Below the pieces are notes generated by a model. That model did no database searches and had not been told where the DNA came from. It saw nothing but the letters and a program-made list of their open reading frames with translations. A DNA stretch of 64,000 bases. It comes from Saccharothrix ecbatanensis. Its GTDB lineage: Bacteria; Actinomycetota; Actinomycetes; Mycobacteriales; Pseudonocardiaceae. Position numbers and translations under genes: made by a program. Numbering within the stretch: position 1 is the first letter of the stretch; the number at the start of each line of letters is the position of its first letter. Where the stretch lies: NCBI RefSeq assembly GCF_014205015.1, contig NZ_JACHMO010000001.1, positions 2,356,001-2,420,000 of the forward strand, given 5' to 3'. Shown one piece after another: positions 50,202 through 59,305 of the stretch.

Positions 50202-51072
50202 CCGGCTCGGAGTGACCGCGCTGCTCAGCGACTGGCTGTTCACGAGCGCGTTCGGCGTCTACATGCTCGCGGCCCTGCTGTGCTCCGCCGAGTACGCGCT
50301 CACCCGGCACGCGGCGAGCCCGCCGGCCTACGCGGTGAGGTTGGGGCGGTCCGGTGTCGCGCTGACCGTCCTCGGTGGACTGCTGCACCTGGGATCGCTG
50401 GCGCTGCGCGGTGTCGCCACCGGTCGGGTGCCGTGGGGCAACATGTACGAGTACCTGTCCGCGGTCGGTCTGATCGCCGTCGGCGTGTGGCTCTACCTGG
50501 TGTTCCGGCACGACATGCGCCGGATGTCGGTGTTCGTGCTGCTGCCGATCGCGTTGCTGCTGTTCCTGGCGGGCAACCGGCTCTACACCGAAGCCGCGCC
50601 GCTCGTGCCGCCGCTGCGCTCCTACTGGATCGTCATCCACGTCGCCGCGGCGATCATGGCCAGTGGTGTGTTCCTGCTGTCCGGTGTCGTCAGCGCGCTG
50701 CACCTGGTCAGCACGGGGGAGTTCAGCCGGAAGGGCAAGTCGGGCCGTCGGCTGCCGCCCGCCGAGGACCTGGACAAGATCGCCTACCGCACCGGCACGG
50801 TCGGGTTCCTGACGCTGACGTTCGCCATCGTCACCGGCGCGGTGTGGGCGGAGCAGGCGTGGGGCCGGTTCTGGGGCTGGGACCCGAAGGAGACGGTCGC
50901 CTTCGCGTCCTGGGTCTGCTACGCCGCCTACCTGCACGCCCGTGCCACGGCGGGCTGGCGGGGACGGCGTTCGGCGTGGCTCAACGTGATCGGTCTGGTC
51001 GTCGTGCTGTTCAACCTGTTCTTCGTCAACCTCGTCGCCGTCGGCCTGCACTCGTACGCCGGGGTGAAGTGA
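50194..51072 (+). CDS. ccsB: Cytochrome c biogenesis protein CcsB (CcsA/ResC-type)
   Basis: 292 residues, about eight helices. The haem-handling tryptophan-rich loop reads WGRFWGWDPKETVAFASWVCYAAYLHAR, with candidate haem-ligand His in VIHVAAAIMASG, HLVSTG and LHSYAGVK; NMYEYLSAVG is also typical. With ResB it would ligate haem to apocytochrome c outside the membrane in system II. No resB, ccdA or resA gene lies in the window, so this is a second or split copy. Placed behind BlaI-type operators. Confidence 0.9.
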   Translation: MGDRLGVTALLSDWLFTSAFGVYMLAALLCSAEYALTRHAASPPAYAVRLGRSGVALTVLGGLLHLGSLALRGVATGRVPWGNMYEYLSAVGLIAVGVWLYLVFRHDMRRMSVFVLLPIALLLFLAGNRLYTEAAPLVPPLRSYWIVIHVAAAIMASGVFLLSGVVSALHLVSTGEFSRKGKSGRRLPPAEDLDKIAYRTGTVGFLTLTFAIVTGAVWAEQAWGRFWGWDPKETVAFASWVCYAAYLHARATAGWRGRRSAWLNVIGLVVVLFNLFFVNLVAVGLHSYAGVK

Positions 51073-51094
51073 CCAGCGCATGTTTCAGATGTGG

Positions 51095-51532
51095 CTAGCG
51101 CTCCCGGTCGAGCGGACCCCAGGCGGTGTCGGCGTTGGCGTCGACCAGGCGTTCGCACTCGGCCATCACCTCGTCCGCGATCCACCCGATCGGACGATGG
51201 CACTGGACCAGCGGCTCGTTGTCCGGGCCTCGCCCGACCTCCTCGCCCTCCAACACCCACGGCCGCACCCCCGGCCCCCGGCGTTCCCGCAGGTGGCGGT
51301 AGTCGTGCAGGCGGCGGGCCACCCACAGTCGCAGCGGCCGGTCGCCCCACCACGGCTCGATCGCCAACGGGTTCGCGGACAGGCCGGGCAGCCGCCCACC
51401 GGTCAACCCGTCCCGACTGCCCCGCCCGCCGTCCGCGTCGGGGCCACGCGACCAACGCACGAACAACTCGTGCGCGGGCGCGCGGTCGTCGATCAGCGCG
51501 ACGAGGTCGTCGAGGTCGGCGAAGGTGCGCAT
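51095..51532 (-). CDS. DUF6098-like hypothetical protein
   Basis: 145 residues, soluble. ELFVRWSRGPDADGGRGSRDGLTGGRLPGLSANPLAIEPWW, PLRLWVARRLHDYRHL and PWVLEGEEVGRGPDNEPLV follow the pattern I associate with DUF6098 of actinobacteria. Function unknown. It converges with ccsB (22 bp gap). Confidence 0.6.
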   Translation of the reverse strand: MRTFADLDDLVALIDDRAPAHELFVRWSRGPDADGGRGSRDGLTGGRLPGLSANPLAIEPWWGDRPLRLWVARRLHDYRHLRERRGPGVRPWVLEGEEVGRGPDNEPLVQCHRPIGWIADEVMAECERLVDANADTAWGPLDRER

Positions 51533-51594
51533 GACCGGGGGATAGCCCGCGAAGCGGAGGTTCGAACGCGATGGGCTTGGGTATGAGCTAGAGC

Positions 51595-53103
51595 ATGACG
51601 GAAGCGACCACGACGGCCCGGCACTCGCTGTGGTCGGAGGCCATCCCGCACGGGCGGTTCCCGGCGCTCACCGGCGAGACCGCCGTGGACGTCGCGGTCG
51701 TCGGCGGCGGTATCACCGGGATCACGACGGCGCTGCTGCTCAAACGGGCGGGGCTGCGGGTCGCGGTGGTGGAGGCGGACCGGGTCGGCAGCGGGGTGAG
51801 CGGCAACAACACGGCCAAGGTCACCGCGCTCCAGTCCACTGTGTACTCGACCATCGAACGCAAGCACAACGCCGAAGTGGCGTCCGACTACGCCCACGGC
51901 AACATGGCCGCCGTCAAACGCGTGGCCGCGTTGGTGTCCGAGGAACGCCTGGACTGCGACCTGCACCGGATGCCCGCGTACACCCTCGCGTTCGACGAGC
52001 GCGAGCTCGCCGCCGTCGAGGAGGAGGGCACCGCCGGGATCAAGGCCGGTCTGCCGCTGTCACGCGATCGCGGTGAGCTGATGGGCGTGCCGTTCCCGGT
52101 CGCGGGCGCGGTGCGGTTGGACGACCAGCTGGTGATCCACCCCGTGAAGTACGTGCGCGGCCTGGCCGAAGCGGTCGACGGCGACGGATCGCGGGTCTAC
52201 GAAGGCAGCCGGGTCCAGGGCGTCGAGGACGGCAGGCCGTGCCGCGTCCACACCGACCGGGGCACGGTCGTCGCCGAACGCGTGGTGATCGCCACGCACT
52301 ACCCGATCCTGGACCGCGGCCTCTACTTCGCGCGCCTAGAGCCCGTGCGGGCGTACTGCATCGCCGCACGCCTCCGGTCCGGCACGCCTCCGACCGGTCT
52401 GGCGATCAGCGCCGGCAGCCCGTCGTGGTCGCTGGCGCGGCACGGCGACCTGCTGATCGTCGCCGGGCGCAGTCACCCGACCGGCTCGTCCGAAGGCGAC
52501 CCGTACGGCGGGCTGATCGCGTTCGCCGAACGGCACTGGGACGTCGCCGAGGTCACCCACCGCTGGTCGGCCCAGGACCCGACCTCCTACGACAACCTGC
52601 CGATGATCGGCTCGTACATGCCCGGCTCGACCACCCTGTACTGCGCGACGGGGTTCATGAAGTGGGGCCTGAGCAACGGCACCATGGCCGCCGAACTGCT
52701 GACGGACCTGGTGGTGGGCCGCGCGAACCGGCTCACGGCGACGTTCAGCCCGCACCGGCTCACCTTGGGCGCCACGCCGAAGCTTGCCAAGCTGAACGCG
52801 AAGGTCGCCGTGGACCTGGTCGGCGACCGGCTCCGGTCCGCCGAGGTCGGCTCGGTCGCGGACGTGCCGGTCGGCGCGGCGCGGGTGGTGCGGGACGGCA
52901 CGGGCAAGGCCGGGGTGTACCGCGACGAGGCGGGCGGCGTGCACGGCGTGTCTTTGCGCTGCACGCACCTGGGCTGCATGGTGCGCTTCAACGACGCCGA
53001 GCGCAGCTGGGACTGCCCGTGCCACGGCTCCCGGTTCGACGTGGACGGCGCCGTGCTCGAAGGCCCGGCGACCAAGCCCTTGCCGCGGCGCGACCCGGCC
53101 TGA
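51595..53103 (+). CDS. FAD-dependent oxidoreductase fused to Rieske domain
   Basis: 502 residues. N-terminal FAD-binding DadA-like oxidoreductase ([44 protein letters not shown]) and a C-terminal Rieske [2Fe-2S] domain with both ligand pairs, CTHLGCMV and CPCHGSRF. This two-domain form is a recognised family of uncertain substrate in actinobacteria and Bacillus. It starts a tightly packed operon: its TGA overlaps the next ATG (TGATG at 53101-53105). Confidence 0.92.
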   Translation: MTEATTTARHSLWSEAIPHGRFPALTGETAVDVAVVGGGITGITTALLLKRAGLRVAVVEADRVGSGVSGNNTAKVTALQSTVYSTIERKHNAEVASDYAHGNMAAVKRVAALVSEERLDCDLHRMPAYTLAFDERELAAVEEEGTAGIKAGLPLSRDRGELMGVPFPVAGAVRLDDQLVIHPVKYVRGLAEAVDGDGSRVYEGSRVQGVEDGRPCRVHTDRGTVVAERVVIATHYPILDRGLYFARLEPVRAYCIAARLRSGTPPTGLAISAGSPSWSLARHGDLLIVAGRSHPTGSSEGDPYGGLIAFAERHWDVAEVTHRWSAQDPTSYDNLPMIGSYMPGSTTLYCATGFMKWGLSNGTMAAELLTDLVVGRANRLTATFSPHRLTLGATPKLAKLNAKVAVDLVGDRLRSAEVGSVADVPVGAARVVRDGTGKAGVYRDEAGGVHGVSLRCTHLGCMVRFNDAERSWDCPCHGSRFDVDGAVLEGPATKPLPRRDPA

Positions 53104-54176
53104 TGACCGTGGGCGTCGAGGAGGAGTTCCTCCTCGTGGACCCGTCGACCCGCCATCCGGTGGCACGCGCCGGGGACGTCCTGGCACGAGTGCGGGGTCT
53201 GCCGCCGGGTGCGGAGGTCCACCGTGAGCTGAGCCGCGCGCAGGTGGAGTTCGCCAGCGGAGTGTGCGCGGACCTGGACGAGTTGCGCGACCAGCTCGTG
53301 ACGGGACGCCGTGTGTTGGCCGATGCCGCCTACTCCGAAGGACTGCGGCTGATCCCGTCCGGCTCACCGGTGTTCGCCGACCCGGACCCGGGGTTGAGCG
53401 AGGGGGAGAGGTTCGAGCGGATCGAGGCGATGTACCGCGGCCAGGTGGACGACTACCAGTGCTGCGGCTGTCACGTCCACGTCGGTGTGCCCGACCGGGA
53501 GACGGCGGTGCGCGTGGTGAACCACCTGCGGCCGTGGCTGCCGACGCTGCTGGCGTTGGGAGCCAACTCGCCGTTCGTCCGGGGCCGGGACACCGGGTAC
53601 GCGAGCTGGCGGATGATCGACCAGGCGGGGTTCCCGGGTTCGGGCGTGCCGCCGTTCTTCCGCACGGCCGCCGACCACGACCTCCGCGTCACCCAGCTGA
53701 TGGCCTGTGGCGCGCTGGTCGACGCGGCCATGACGTTCTGGCTGGCCCGGCCGTCACCGCGGTACCCGACTGTCGAGGTTCGTGCCGCCGACACCGTGGC
53801 GACGGTCGACGACGCTGTGCTCCAGGCCGGTCTGACGAGAGCGCTCGTGGACGCCGCGCTCGCCGGGGGAACCGCTCCGGACCTGGACGACCAGGTGTTG
53901 GCGGCGGCGGTGTGGTCGGCCGCCCGGTACGGCCTCACCGGTCCGGGCGTCGACCCGTTCGCCGCACGCCAAGTGCCCGCGGTCGAGTTGGTGGAGGCGT
54001 TGCTGGAGCACGTGTCGGACGCGCTCGGCGACGACCGTGACCGGGTTCGGAAGCTCGTGCGGGGCGTCCTGGAGAACGGGACGGGTGCGGAACGGCAGCG
54101 CCGCGCCGGATCACCGGAAGCGGCCGTCGATCTGCTCGCGTGCACGGGCGTCCGAGCGGGTAGTCCACCGTCATGA
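53103..54176 (+). CDS. YbdK-type carboxylate-amine ligase (GCS2 family)
   Basis: 357 residues. [20 protein letters not shown] is the start signature of YbdK/EgtA-like glutamate-cysteine-ligase-2 proteins; CCGCHVHVGVPDRETAVRVVNHLRPWLPTLLALGANSPF and PTVEVRAADT are further hallmarks. It should form an amide or peptide bond between a carboxylate and an amine with ATP; weak glutamate-cysteine ligase activity is known for the family. Couples by overlap to genes on both sides, so it likely acts in the same pathway as the Rieske and diiron proteins. Confidence 0.88.
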   Translation: MTVGVEEEFLLVDPSTRHPVARAGDVLARVRGLPPGAEVHRELSRAQVEFASGVCADLDELRDQLVTGRRVLADAAYSEGLRLIPSGSPVFADPDPGLSEGERFERIEAMYRGQVDDYQCCGCHVHVGVPDRETAVRVVNHLRPWLPTLLALGANSPFVRGRDTGYASWRMIDQAGFPGSGVPPFFRTAADHDLRVTQLMACGALVDAAMTFWLARPSPRYPTVEVRAADTVATVDDAVLQAGLTRALVDAALAGGTAPDLDDQVLAAAVWSAARYGLTGPGVDPFAARQVPAVELVEALLEHVSDALGDDRDRVRKLVRGVLENGTGAERQRRAGSPEAAVDLLACTGVRAGSPPS

Positions 54177-55168
54177 CCACTGCGGATCCGGCCGTTCACC
54201 AAGCCGTGCTGCCCACGCCGCGCGGCCCCGTGTCCGCTGCCGTCGTCGAAGCTCTGCGCGCCGGTCCGCCGGCCGACCTGCCGTCGCACGTGTCGGCCGA
54301 CCCGTACGGCGAAGACCTGCAACTGGCCCTGCACGTCTGCTACGAGCTGCACTACCAGGGCTTCACGGGGGTGTCGGACGAGTGGGAGTGGGATCCGGAG
54401 CTGCTGCGGTTCCGCGCCACGCTGGAGCAGGTGTTCCTCGACGCGCTGCGGCACGACGTGCCCGGCGGTGTGGACGTCGGTGGTGTGCTGGACGAACTGC
54501 TGGTCGAGCCGGTCGACGCCGTCGGTGTGAGCCACTACCTCCGTGATCAGGGGGAGTGGTGGCAGATGCGCGAATACCTGGCGTTGCGCTCGGTCTACCA
54601 CCTCAAGGAGGCCGACCCGCACGCGTGGGTCATCCCGCGCCTGCGCGGCCGGGCGAAGGCGGCGCTGGTGGCGGTCGAGTTCGACGAGTTCGGCGGCGGG
54701 CGCGGTGACCGGATGCACTCGCGGCTGTTCGCGGACCTGCTCGTCGGCGCCGGTCTGGACGACGGCTACCTGCGCTACCTGGACCACGTGCCCGCCGAGA
54801 TGGTGGCGACGGTGAACCTGATGTCGTTGTGCGGCCTGCACCGGTCGCTGCGTGGCGCCCTGGTGGGCCACTTCGCCGCCGCCGAGATCACCACCGCGCC
54901 CAGTGCCGCGCGGATGGCGAAGGCGCTGGAGCGGCTGGACGCGCACCCGGACTGCGTCGAGTTCTTCACCGAGCACATCGAGGCGGACGCGGTGCACGAG
55001 CAGGTGATGCGGCGGGACGTGATCGGCGACCTGCTGGCCCGTGAGCCGGGGCTGGCCGAATCCGTGGTGTTCGGCGTGCAGGCCACGGAGTTGCTGGAAC
55101 AACGGCTGGGTGAGCACCTGCTGGGCGCGTGGACGGCGGGACGCTCGGCGTTGCTCCTACCGCTGTAA
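54173..55168 (+). CDS. Heme-oxygenase-like diiron (iron-containing redox) protein
   Basis: 331 residues, all helical, with scattered Glu/His pairs arranged as in heme-oxygenase-like diiron oxidases: E58-x-H60 (CYELHYQGF), E146-x3-H150 (LKEADPH), E169/E172 (AVEFDEFGGG), H268/D272-x2-H275 (TEHIEADAVHE). Members oxidise amino-acid or fatty-acid derived substrates, giving alkenes, nitriles or N-oxygenated products. ATGA overlap with the ligase gene. Substrate unknown. The CDGSH and methyltransferase genes converge on it. Confidence 0.8.
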   Translation: MTTADPAVHQAVLPTPRGPVSAAVVEALRAGPPADLPSHVSADPYGEDLQLALHVCYELHYQGFTGVSDEWEWDPELLRFRATLEQVFLDALRHDVPGGVDVGGVLDELLVEPVDAVGVSHYLRDQGEWWQMREYLALRSVYHLKEADPHAWVIPRLRGRAKAALVAVEFDEFGGGRGDRMHSRLFADLLVGAGLDDGYLRYLDHVPAEMVATVNLMSLCGLHRSLRGALVGHFAAAEITTAPSAARMAKALERLDAHPDCVEFFTEHIEADAVHEQVMRRDVIGDLLAREPGLAESVVFGVQATELLEQRLGEHLLGAWTAGRSALLLPL

Positions 55169-55218
55169 AGCTCCGGCCGCTGCAAACGCGGGAGAACCGC
55201 TCAACCAGAGGAGATCCG

Positions 55219-55410
55219 TCAACGACGCTTGCGGTGGCTGGTGTCGCACAACGGATAGCGCTTGCTGCGCCGGCACGCGCACACGGCGACGACGAAACGG
55301 TCCGAGCACACCACCGTCCCGTCGTCCAGCCGCAGTTCGACCGGCCCTTCCACCAGGACCGGTCCGCCGGGCACGACCGTCACCACCCGGGCTTCACGCG
55401 GCGTCGGCAC
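55219..55410 (-). CDS. CDGSH-type iron-sulfur protein
   Basis: 63 residues. The motif C44-x-C46-x8-C55-D-x2-H59 (CACRRSKRYPLCDTSH) gives the three-Cys/one-His ligand set of CDGSH [2Fe-2S] proteins. N-terminal beta strand VVPGGPVLVEGPVELR is typical. GTG 55410 lies inside the end of the methyltransferase gene (17-nt overlap), so they are co-translated. Probably an electron carrier or cluster donor for the neighbouring diiron or Rieske protein. Confidence 0.88.
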   Translation of the reverse strand: MPTPREARVVTVVPGGPVLVEGPVELRLDDGTVVCSDRFVVAVCACRRSKRYPLCDTSHRKRR

Positions 55411-56041
55411 GGATCACCACCAGTTCCTCGTGTTCCTGGCCGTCCGCGATGAGGTCGCGCCGGGCCAGCCACCCGGCCCGCTGCCGCATCACGGGTCCGA
55501 ACGGGACGGTGCGACGGGCAACCACCGATGCCTTCAGCCCACCACCGCGCAACTGTCGCAGCGTCACGTCCGAATCGCACAACGTCGAGTGCACGATCAG
55601 CCCCATGCCCTTGGCCGCCAACAACAACGGCATCACGGAGCACAACCGGTCGAGCACGGAGCGTCCCCGCGGTCCCGCATCCCAAGCCCTCGCACGTCCA
55701 CGTTCCGGCGTCGACGGGCTCGGCACGTACGGGGGATTAGCCGTGATGACGTCGAACTCGTCGCTGCCGACCAGGTCGCCGAAATCACCGCGCCGCACGC
55801 GCACCGGCAGACCGCGCAACCGCGCGTTGACCCAGGTGGCAGCCACCGCACGGCGGCTCAGGTCGACCGCCGTGACGTGACCCGCACCGGCCAGCCCGGC
55901 GGCGATCGCGACCGCGCCGGTGCCGGTGCACACGTCCAACACGCGCCCGCCACGCGGCATGCCGGCGCCGGCCAGCGCCTCGGCGATCAACCAGGTGTCC
56001 TCTTGTGGCCGGTACACACCCGGCGGCCTCCACAACAACAT
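55394..56041 (-). CDS. HemK2/MTQ2-like SAM-dependent methyltransferase
   Basis: 215 residues. VYRPQEDTWLIAEAL at the N-terminus, SAM loop VLDVCTGTGAVAIAAG and catalytic NPPY (ITANPPYVPSP) as in HemK-type glutamine or lysine N-methyltransferases. The C-terminus (EHEELVVIRADAA) fits the HemK2 group. In bacteria this group often lies next to CDGSH and diiron proteins, as here; its target is unknown. Confidence 0.88.
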   Translation of the reverse strand: MLLWRPPGVYRPQEDTWLIAEALAGAGMPRGGRVLDVCTGTGAVAIAAGLAGAGHVTAVDLSRRAVAATWVNARLRGLPVRVRRGDFGDLVGSDEFDVITANPPYVPSPSTPERGRARAWDAGPRGRSVLDRLCSVMPLLLAAKGMGLIVHSTLCDSDVTLRQLRGGGLKASVVARRTVPFGPVMRQRAGWLARRDLIADGQEHEELVVIRADAA

Positions 56042-56160
56042 GGTCTTTGGTTCCCGAAGCCACGGGCGGCAAACGGGTGCGCGGAAAGGGAATGGACCGC
56101 CCGGTACGGGGAATCCTCTTGTGCCCGAACAGGCTCAGACCGCCGGAACAGGGAGGTCGG

Positions 56161-56925
56161 ATGGGCGTGGTGGAGGCGGCGCGCGAAGCGGCCAGGGAAC
56201 AGGTGCTGGTGGCCATGATGCTCGGCATCCCCCGTCTGCTGGGCGATCCGGCGTGGCGTGCCGCCGAACCGGACGAAGGCCGTGGCCTCGGTGTGCTGCT
56301 GGCGCCGGGGTTCGGTTTCGGGGACCGGAGCCTGCACCTCACCGCCACGTGGTTGCGCAAACGCGGTTACGTTCCCATCGGGGCGAGGATCGGCCTGAAC
56401 GTGGGCTGCACGACCGAGTTGGTCGACCGGCTGGAACGCCGGTTGGCGGCGCACGTCGAGGCGACCGGCGGCAAGGTGGTGCTGTTCGGCCAGAGTCGCG
56501 GCGGCGGGCTGTGCCGACTTCTCGCGGTGCGCAGGCCGGAGTTGGTGCGTGGCCTGGTGATGCTCGCCAGCCCGGTGCTGGACCAGCTGGGCGCGCACCC
56601 CAGCGTGGTGCGGGTGGCGCGGAAGTTGGCCAGGCTGTCGGCGGCGGGCATTCCGGGCCTGCTGGACCAGGACTGCTTCGCGGGCACGTGCTACGAAACG
56701 AACTCCACGGCCATGGCCCGACCGCTGGAGGTGCCCGCGATCGCGGTGTTCTCCCGCAACGACCCCATCGCGCCGTGGGAGCTGTGCGCGGACCCGTGCG
56801 CGGACTGCGTGGAGGTGGCCAGCAGCCACACCGGCATGAGCCTGGACCCGGAGGTGTACCGGCTGCTCGCGCCACGACTGGCGGCCTGGGCCAGGATCAG
56901 CGAACCCGCCCCACGCGCCGGCTGA
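56161..56925 (+). CDS. Alpha/beta hydrolase
   Basis: 254 residues. LLAPGFGFGDRSLHLTATWLRKRGY for the oxyanion strand, nucleophile elbow VLFGQSRGGG (G-x-S-x-G), acid in FSRNDPIAPWE and His in VASSHTGMS. Esterase/lipase type with unknown substrate; no signal peptide, although residues 19-30 are hydrophobic. GGGAGG 4 nt before ATG. Confidence 0.88.
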   Translation: MGVVEAAREAAREQVLVAMMLGIPRLLGDPAWRAAEPDEGRGLGVLLAPGFGFGDRSLHLTATWLRKRGYVPIGARIGLNVGCTTELVDRLERRLAAHVEATGGKVVLFGQSRGGGLCRLLAVRRPELVRGLVMLASPVLDQLGAHPSVVRVARKLARLSAAGIPGLLDQDCFAGTCYETNSTAMARPLEVPAIAVFSRNDPIAPWELCADPCADCVEVASSHTGMSLDPEVYRLLAPRLAAWARISEPAPRAG

Positions 56926-56981
56926 GCCAACCTCCACGATCGGGTGCCTGCCGCTCGTTTGAGGCCAGTGGTCTTTATAGC

Positions 56982-56997
56982 TTCAGTGTGGACTAAT
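56982..56997. promoter_or_regulatory. ROK-operator-like inverted repeat
   Basis: TTCAGT GTGG ACTAAT, preceded by TATAGC, 115 bp before the endonuclease start. Same motif as at 11252. Confidence 0.4.
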
Positions 56998-57112
56998 TCT
57001 TATCTCTTCCCGAACGGTTCGTTGATCATTCACTCGAACGAGTGATCTTCCATGGGATCCTGCCGAGGTGCGGCCACCCTGCGCCGCCGCGCCCGGGAGG
57101 AGACACCCCATC

Positions 57113-58279
57113 GTGCGATCCCTGCTGAATCCGCTTGCCGTCGTCGTTTCCGTGGTCGCCATAGCGGCGGCCCTGCTGATCCCCACCGCCGCCGCTGCCA
57201 CGCCGATCACCGTCGCGCAGGCCATCGGCCAGCAGACCGGCGCGTCCGCCACCGTCCGCGGTTACGTCGTCGGGCAGCCCACCGCCACCAATACCGTGGT
57301 GCGGTCGAACTTCCCGTCCGACTACGCGTTGGCGCTGGCCGACACGCCCACCCAGACCAGCACGAGCCAGATGCTGTACGTGCAGATCACGTCGGCGTTC
57401 CGGGCCCAGTGGGGCCTGCGGACCAACCCCGGTCTGCTCGGCGCGCGGATCGACGTGACGGGCCCACTGAACGCGTACTTCTCGCACCCGGGCCTGACGT
57501 CCCCGACCGCGTTCGCCCACGCGGGCACGTCGCCGACCACGACGACCGCACCGACCACCGTCACGACCACCACGAGTTCCGGTGGCGGCTACGACACCAC
57601 GTACTACCGCAACGCGATCGGCAAGACCGGCTCGTCGCTGAAGACGGCGTTGAACGGGATCATCCGCACCAACACCAAGCTGTCGTACGACCAGGTGTGG
57701 AACGCGTTGAAGGTCACCGACCAGGACCCGAACAACAGCGCGAACGTGATCCTGCTGTACTCGGGGCGTTCGCAGAGCAAGACGCTCAACGGCGGTGACC
57801 CGAACGACTGGAACCGCGAGCACGTCTGGGCCAAGTCGCACGGCGACTTCGGCACCGCGACCGGTCCGGGCACCGACATCCACCACCTGCGGCCGACGGA
57901 CGTGTCGGTGAACTCGGAGCGTGGGAACAAGGACTTCGACATGGGTGGTTCGCCGGTGGCCGAGGCGCCCGGCAACTACACCGACACCGACTCGTGGGAG
58001 CCGCGCAACGCCGTGAAGGGCGACGTCGCCCGGATGCTGTTCTACATGGCCGTGCGGTACGAGGGTGGCGACGGCTACGTGAACCTGGAGATGAACAACA
58101 ACGTCAACAACGGCACGGCGCCGTACCACGGCCGGCTGTCGGTGTTGCTCCAGTGGAACGCGCAGGACCCGCCGGACGCGTTCGAGAAGCGCCGCAACCA
58201 GGTCATCTACGACACGTACCAGCGCAACCGGAACCCGTTCATCGACCACCCGGAGTGGGCGGCGTCGATCTGGGGCTAG
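57113..58279 (+). CDS. Secreted endonuclease I (NucM-type) with N-terminal OB-like domain
   Basis: 388 residues. Signal peptide ends AAAA (about residue 29). Residues ~30-140 form an OB-like domain starting ITVAQAIGQQTGASATVRGYVVG, a Thr-rich linker follows (TTTTAPTTVTTTTSS), and residues ~165-388 are endonuclease I: DWNREHVWAKSHGDF holds the His-metal site, then TDIHHLRPTDVSVNSERGN and RNPFIDHPEW. Extracellular non-specific nuclease for nutrient DNA/RNA. Start GTG 57113 has GGGAGGAG 10 nt away. Confidence 0.9.
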   Translation: MRSLLNPLAVVVSVVAIAAALLIPTAAAATPITVAQAIGQQTGASATVRGYVVGQPTATNTVVRSNFPSDYALALADTPTQTSTSQMLYVQITSAFRAQWGLRTNPGLLGARIDVTGPLNAYFSHPGLTSPTAFAHAGTSPTTTTAPTTVTTTTSSGGGYDTTYYRNAIGKTGSSLKTALNGIIRTNTKLSYDQVWNALKVTDQDPNNSANVILLYSGRSQSKTLNGGDPNDWNREHVWAKSHGDFGTATGPGTDIHHLRPTDVSVNSERGNKDFDMGGSPVAEAPGNYTDTDSWEPRNAVKGDVARMLFYMAVRYEGGDGYVNLEMNNNVNNGTAPYHGRLSVLLQWNAQDPPDAFEKRRNQVIYDTYQRNRNPFIDHPEWAASIWG

Positions 58280-58299
58280 ACCCTGTCCGGTCCGACGAC

Positions 58300-58342
58300 A
58301 ACGCCTGCCCTCGCCGCCTCACACGCGGCCGGGGCAGGCGTT
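58300..58342. terminator. Terminator after endonuclease gene
   Basis: AACGCCTGCCC and GGGCAGGCGTT (11-bp arms) with inner GCCGC/GCGGC pairing, 21 bp after the stop. Confidence 0.85.
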
Positions 58343-58386
58343 TCTCGTGCCGGATGAGTATTCGGCGTTGACTGTGAACGCGAACT

Positions 58387-58402
58387 CTGTTCGACTGAAC
58401 AG
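58387..58402. promoter_or_regulatory. Inverted repeat before LLM gene
   Basis: CTGTTC GACT GAACAG, followed by another CTGTTCAG at 58408-58415, 15-43 bp before the start codon. Candidate repressor site; no regulator gene is adjacent. Confidence 0.45.
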
Positions 58403-58429
58403 GACGTCTGTTCAGTAGGGGGTTGGGTC

Positions 58430-59305
58430 ATGAGGGTCGGGATCACCATCCTGCCGGAGTACCGCTGGGCCGAGGCGAAGCCGCGGTGGCAGGCGGCGGA
58501 GGCGTACGGGTTCGCCCACGCGTGGACGTTCGACCACATCGGCTGGGGGCCGCTGGTCGACCACACGTGGTTCGGCTCGGTGCCGACGTTGAGCGCGGCG
58601 GCGCAGGTGACCTCGCGGATCGAGTTGGGCTTCATGGTGGCGTCGCCGAACTTCCGCCACCCGGTGCCGTTCACCAGGGACGTGACGGCGCTGGACGACC
58701 TGTCGGACGGACGGTTGACGGTGGGCGTCGGCGCGGGCGGTCTGGGCGGGTACGACGTGGAGGTGTTCGGCGGCGGGACCGCGCCGGCCAGTCGATCACG
58801 CCGGTTCGAGGAGTTCGTGGAGCTGCTGGACGCGTTGCTGACGCGGGAGCGGGTCGACTACTCCGGCGAGTACTACACGGCGGTAGACGCCCGCAACGCG
58901 CCTGGTTGCGTCCAGCGCCCGCGGACGCCGTTCGTGGTGGCCGCGAACGGTCCGAAGGCGCTGGCCCTGGCGGCGAGGCTGGGTCAGGGCTGGGTGACCA
59001 TCGGTTCGCACTACGACACGTTGGACGGGTGGTGGAAGTCGGTGGCCGAGTTGCCGGCCCGTTTCGACGACGCGTTGGCCGCGGAGTCCCGGCCGTCCGC
59101 CGAGGTGCGCCGTTTCCTCCAGACCGACGCCGCGCCGCTGTACGCGTTGTCGAGCATCGAGTGCTTGCGCGACTTCCTGGGTCGGGCGGACGAACTGGGC
59201 TTCACCGACGTGCTGCTCCCGTGGCCGAGGGAGTCGGGTCGGTTCGCCGGTGACGAGGCGATCCTGGACACCGTCGCCACCGACGTCCTGCCGACCCTCT
59301 CCTGA
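58430..59305 (+). CDS. LLM-class flavin/F420-dependent oxidoreductase
   Basis: 291 residues with the luciferase-like barrel: FAHAWTFDHIGWG, IELGFMVASPNFRHPVPFTRDVTALDDLSDGRLTVGVGAGG and FVVAANGPKALALAARLGQGWVT. In actinomycetes such proteins often use F420. Substrate unknown. An inverted repeat overlaps its promoter region. Confidence 0.88.
   Translation: MRVGITILPEYRWAEAKPRWQAAEAYGFAHAWTFDHIGWGPLVDHTWFGSVPTLSAAAQVTSRIELGFMVASPNFRHPVPFTRDVTALDDLSDGRLTVGVGAGGLGGYDVEVFGGGTAPASRSRRFEEFVELLDALLTRERVDYSGEYYTAVDARNAPGCVQRPRTPFVVAANGPKALALAARLGQGWVTIGSHYDTLDGWWKSVAELPARFDDALAAESRPSAEVRRFLQTDAAPLYALSSIECLRDFLGRADELGFTDVLLPWPRESGRFAGDEAILDTVATDVLPTLS

Noticed and set aside
53838..53850. GAGAGCGCTCGT resembling the das palindrome
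   Set aside because: Inside the YbdK-type ligase gene and not a full palindrome.
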